Shown here one piece after another: positions 62,729 through 64,000 of a DNA stretch of 64,000 nucleotides. The position numbers were made by a program, and so were the translations under genes. Position 1 is the stretch's first letter. The number at the start of each line of letters is the position of its first letter. Under the pieces are notes generated by a model. The model was not told where the DNA came from. It did not search any database and saw only the letters and a list, made by a program, of their open reading frames with translations. The stretch covers positions 185,793-249,792 of the forward strand of contig NZ_QOIN01000035.1 of NCBI RefSeq assembly GCF_003323715.1. The letters run 5' to 3'. The DNA comes from Streptomyces diacarni (GTDB lineage: Bacteria > Actinomycetota > Actinomycetes > Streptomycetales > Streptomycetaceae).

Positions 62729-63715
62729 ATGGCTGCGCGTAAGAAGACCTCCGACGATCCGCTGGCCCCCGTGACCCTCGCGGTGGGCCAGGAGGAGCTG
62801 CTCATCGACCGGGCCGTGCGGTCTGTGATCGAGGCGGCGCGGGCCGCCGACGCCGACACCGATGTGCGTGATCTCGCGTCGGGGGAGCTCCAGCCGGGCA
62901 CGCTCGCCGAGCTGACCAGCCCGTCGCTGTTCGCCGAGCGGAAGGTCGTGGTCGTGCGCGCGGCTCAGGACCTGGCGGCGGAGACGGTCAAGGACGTGAA
63001 GGCGTACCTGTCCGCGCCGGTGGAGGAGATCACCCTCGTTCTCGTGCATCCGGGCGGCGCGAAGGGCAAGGGACTGCTGGACGCCGCGCGCAAGGCGGGC
63101 GCGCGCGAGGTCGAGTGCCCGAAGATGACCAAGCCGGCCGACCGGCTGGCCTTCGTGCGCGGCGAGTTCCGGACGCTGGGGCGTTCGGCGACGCCCGAGG
63201 CGTGCCAGGCGCTGGTCGACGCCATCGGCAGCGACCTGCGGGAGCTGGCGTCCGCCTGCACGCAGCTTACCGCCGACGTGGAGGGGACGATCGACGAGGC
63301 CGTGGTCGGCCGCTACTACACGGGCCGGGCGGAGGCCTCCAGCTTCACCGTCGCCGACCGGGCGGTCGAGGGCAGGGCGGCCGAGGCGCTGGAGACGCTG
63401 CGCTGGGCGGTGTCCACCGGTGTCGCGCCGGTGCTGATCACCAGCGCGCTGGCCCAGGGGGTGCGGGCGATCGGCAAGCTGGCCGGCGCCCCGCGCGGGG
63501 CGCGCCCCGGCGACCTGGCGCGGGAGCTGGGCATGCCGCCGTGGAAGATCGACCGCGTGCGTCAGCAGATGCGCGGGTGGACGCCGGACGGCGTGGCTGC
63601 CGCGCTGCGGGCCGTCGCGGAGGCGGACGCGGCGGTCAAGGGCGCCGGCAGCGATCCGGAGTACGCGCTGGAGAAGGCCGTCGTCACCATTGCGGGCGCC
63701 GCCCGCTCCCGCTGA
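62729..63715 (+). CDS. holA: DNA polymerase III subunit delta
   Basis: Clamp-loader subunit that opens the sliding clamp. 328 residues. The N-terminal LAVGQEELLIDRAV, the LTSPSLFAERKVVVVRAAQDL block, and the C-terminal LGMPPWKIDRVRQQMRGW are family hallmarks. ATG 62729 begins MAARKKTSDDPLAP, the expected N-terminus; upstream frame is not conserved. Usually followed by rpsT in Streptomyces; here an insertion sequence begins instead. Confidence 0.94.
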   Translation: MAARKKTSDDPLAPVTLAVGQEELLIDRAVRSVIEAARAADADTDVRDLASGELQPGTLAELTSPSLFAERKVVVVRAAQDLAAETVKDVKAYLSAPVEEITLVLVHPGGAKGKGLLDAARKAGAREVECPKMTKPADRLAFVRGEFRTLGRSATPEACQALVDAIGSDLRELASACTQLTADVEGTIDEAVVGRYYTGRAEASSFTVADRAVEGRAAEALETLRWAVSTGVAPVLITSALAQGVRAIGKLAGAPRGARPGDLARELGMPPWKIDRVRQQMRGWTPDGVAAALRAVAEADAAVKGAGSDPEYALEKAVVTIAGAARSR

Positions 63716-63939
63716 TCCGAAACCCGGCCCGTTCCCGCCGGCCTCCACATCCCAGCATCCCCACCTCTCCGCGTCTCGCCGGCTGCCGCCGACCTATGAC
63801 CCCGCCCCTTCCCGCTGACCCGAGCCCTCCCCGTTCCCTCCCGACATCCGGGCCCCGGCCCCGCCGGGCGTAGGTGCCACTAGGCCGTTTCTGATGGCTC
63901 TTGGTGATGGATCGGTGTGGTGCTGGGCAGGTGTCCTGC
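63716..63939. other. Gap between holA and the transposase, including the probable IS left end
   Basis: 63716-63870 is GC-rich without features. From about 63875 the base composition drops and becomes T-rich (GGCCGTTTCTGATGGC), probably the left end of the insertion sequence. The terminal repeat cannot be fixed without the other end. Confidence 0.45.
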
Positions 63940-64000
63940 ATGGTGCGACGGCATGAGCTGAGTGATGCGCAGTGGCTGAAGATCGAGCCGTTATTGCCGG
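63940..64000 (+). mobile_element. IS5-family transposase, 5' end, truncated by the window
   Basis: ATG 63940 opens a frame reading MVRRHELSDAQWLKIEPLLP to the window end, the typical first residues of IS5-group transposases with a DUF4096 N-terminal domain. Codon use is less GC-rich than the neighbours. Whether the element is intact lies beyond the window. Confidence 0.8.

Noticed and set aside
63716..63870. rpsT on the minus strand
   Set aside because: No frame encodes an S20-like lysine-rich helix; the expected gene is not within the window.

Overview
The window is high-GC chromosomal DNA from an actinomycete. Gene content, gene order and protein sequences point to a Streptomyces: clpP1-clpP2-clpX, valS, folC, ndk, mreBCD-mrdA-rodA, the TIGR03960/TIGR03936 pair, rne, rplU-rpmA-obgE, proB-proA, nadD-LytR-rsfS, leuS, degV, comEA-comEC, holA. 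This is the conserved core of a Streptomyces chromosome, not a gene cluster or prophage. The genus is inferred from recalled synteny and family features, and I do not name a species. The only mobile DNA seen is the 5' end of an IS5-type transposase at the right edge.

Layout. 1-2938: the ClpP1P2/ClpX protease. 3064-6388 (minus): three paralogous proline-rich single-span membrane proteins. 6521-12061: valS, a TetR-SDR pair, and an orphan Tat-type lipoprotein solute-binding protein. 12131-14634: folC, a small membrane protein, ndk. 14882-21283: the cell-wall elongation cluster mreB-mreC-mreD-mrdA-rodA. 21407-26344: TIGR03960 radical SAM and TIGR03936 proteins, separated by a GNAT acetyltransferase and an unusual Trp/Arg/Pro repeat protein. 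26592-33667: a very large RNase E/G, ribosomal proteins L21 and L27, and the GTPase Obg. 33747-37483 (minus): a secreted PLD-like protein and a CDP-glycerol glycerophosphotransferase-like membrane protein. 37772-41544: proline biosynthesis (proB, a small conserved gene, proA). 41705-45050: two membrane proteins sharing an N-terminal motif, convergent with an M48 metalloprotease. 45518-49563: a 56-residue membrane protein, nadD, an LCP/LytR_C protein, rsfS and a histidine phosphatase. 49678-52148: two identical tRNA-Ala(GGC) genes flanking two tiny zinc-ribbon genes and a GT87-like mannosyltransferase. 52396-55436: leuS behind an apparent leucine leader-peptide attenuator. 55661-63715: a membrane/coiled-coil protein, degV, comEA, comEC, a small minus-strand gene and holA. 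63940-64000: truncated transposase.

Themes. Many genes carry a TANNNT -10 box 6-9 nt before the start codon, so leaderless transcription appears common. At least two genes seem to start at CTG behind well-spaced Shine-Dalgarno sequences. Short in-frame tandem repeats (24 bp in three separate loci, 39 bp in one) remodel protein ends. A dispersed palindromic repeat occurs three times, once inside a coding sequence. The most interesting signals are the leuS attenuator, two mutually exclusive 13-bp hairpins at 43711-43757, a 152-bp imperfect inverted repeat at 45091-45242, the repeat protein at 23992-25206, and the paralogous membrane-protein families at 3064-6388 and 41705-43729.
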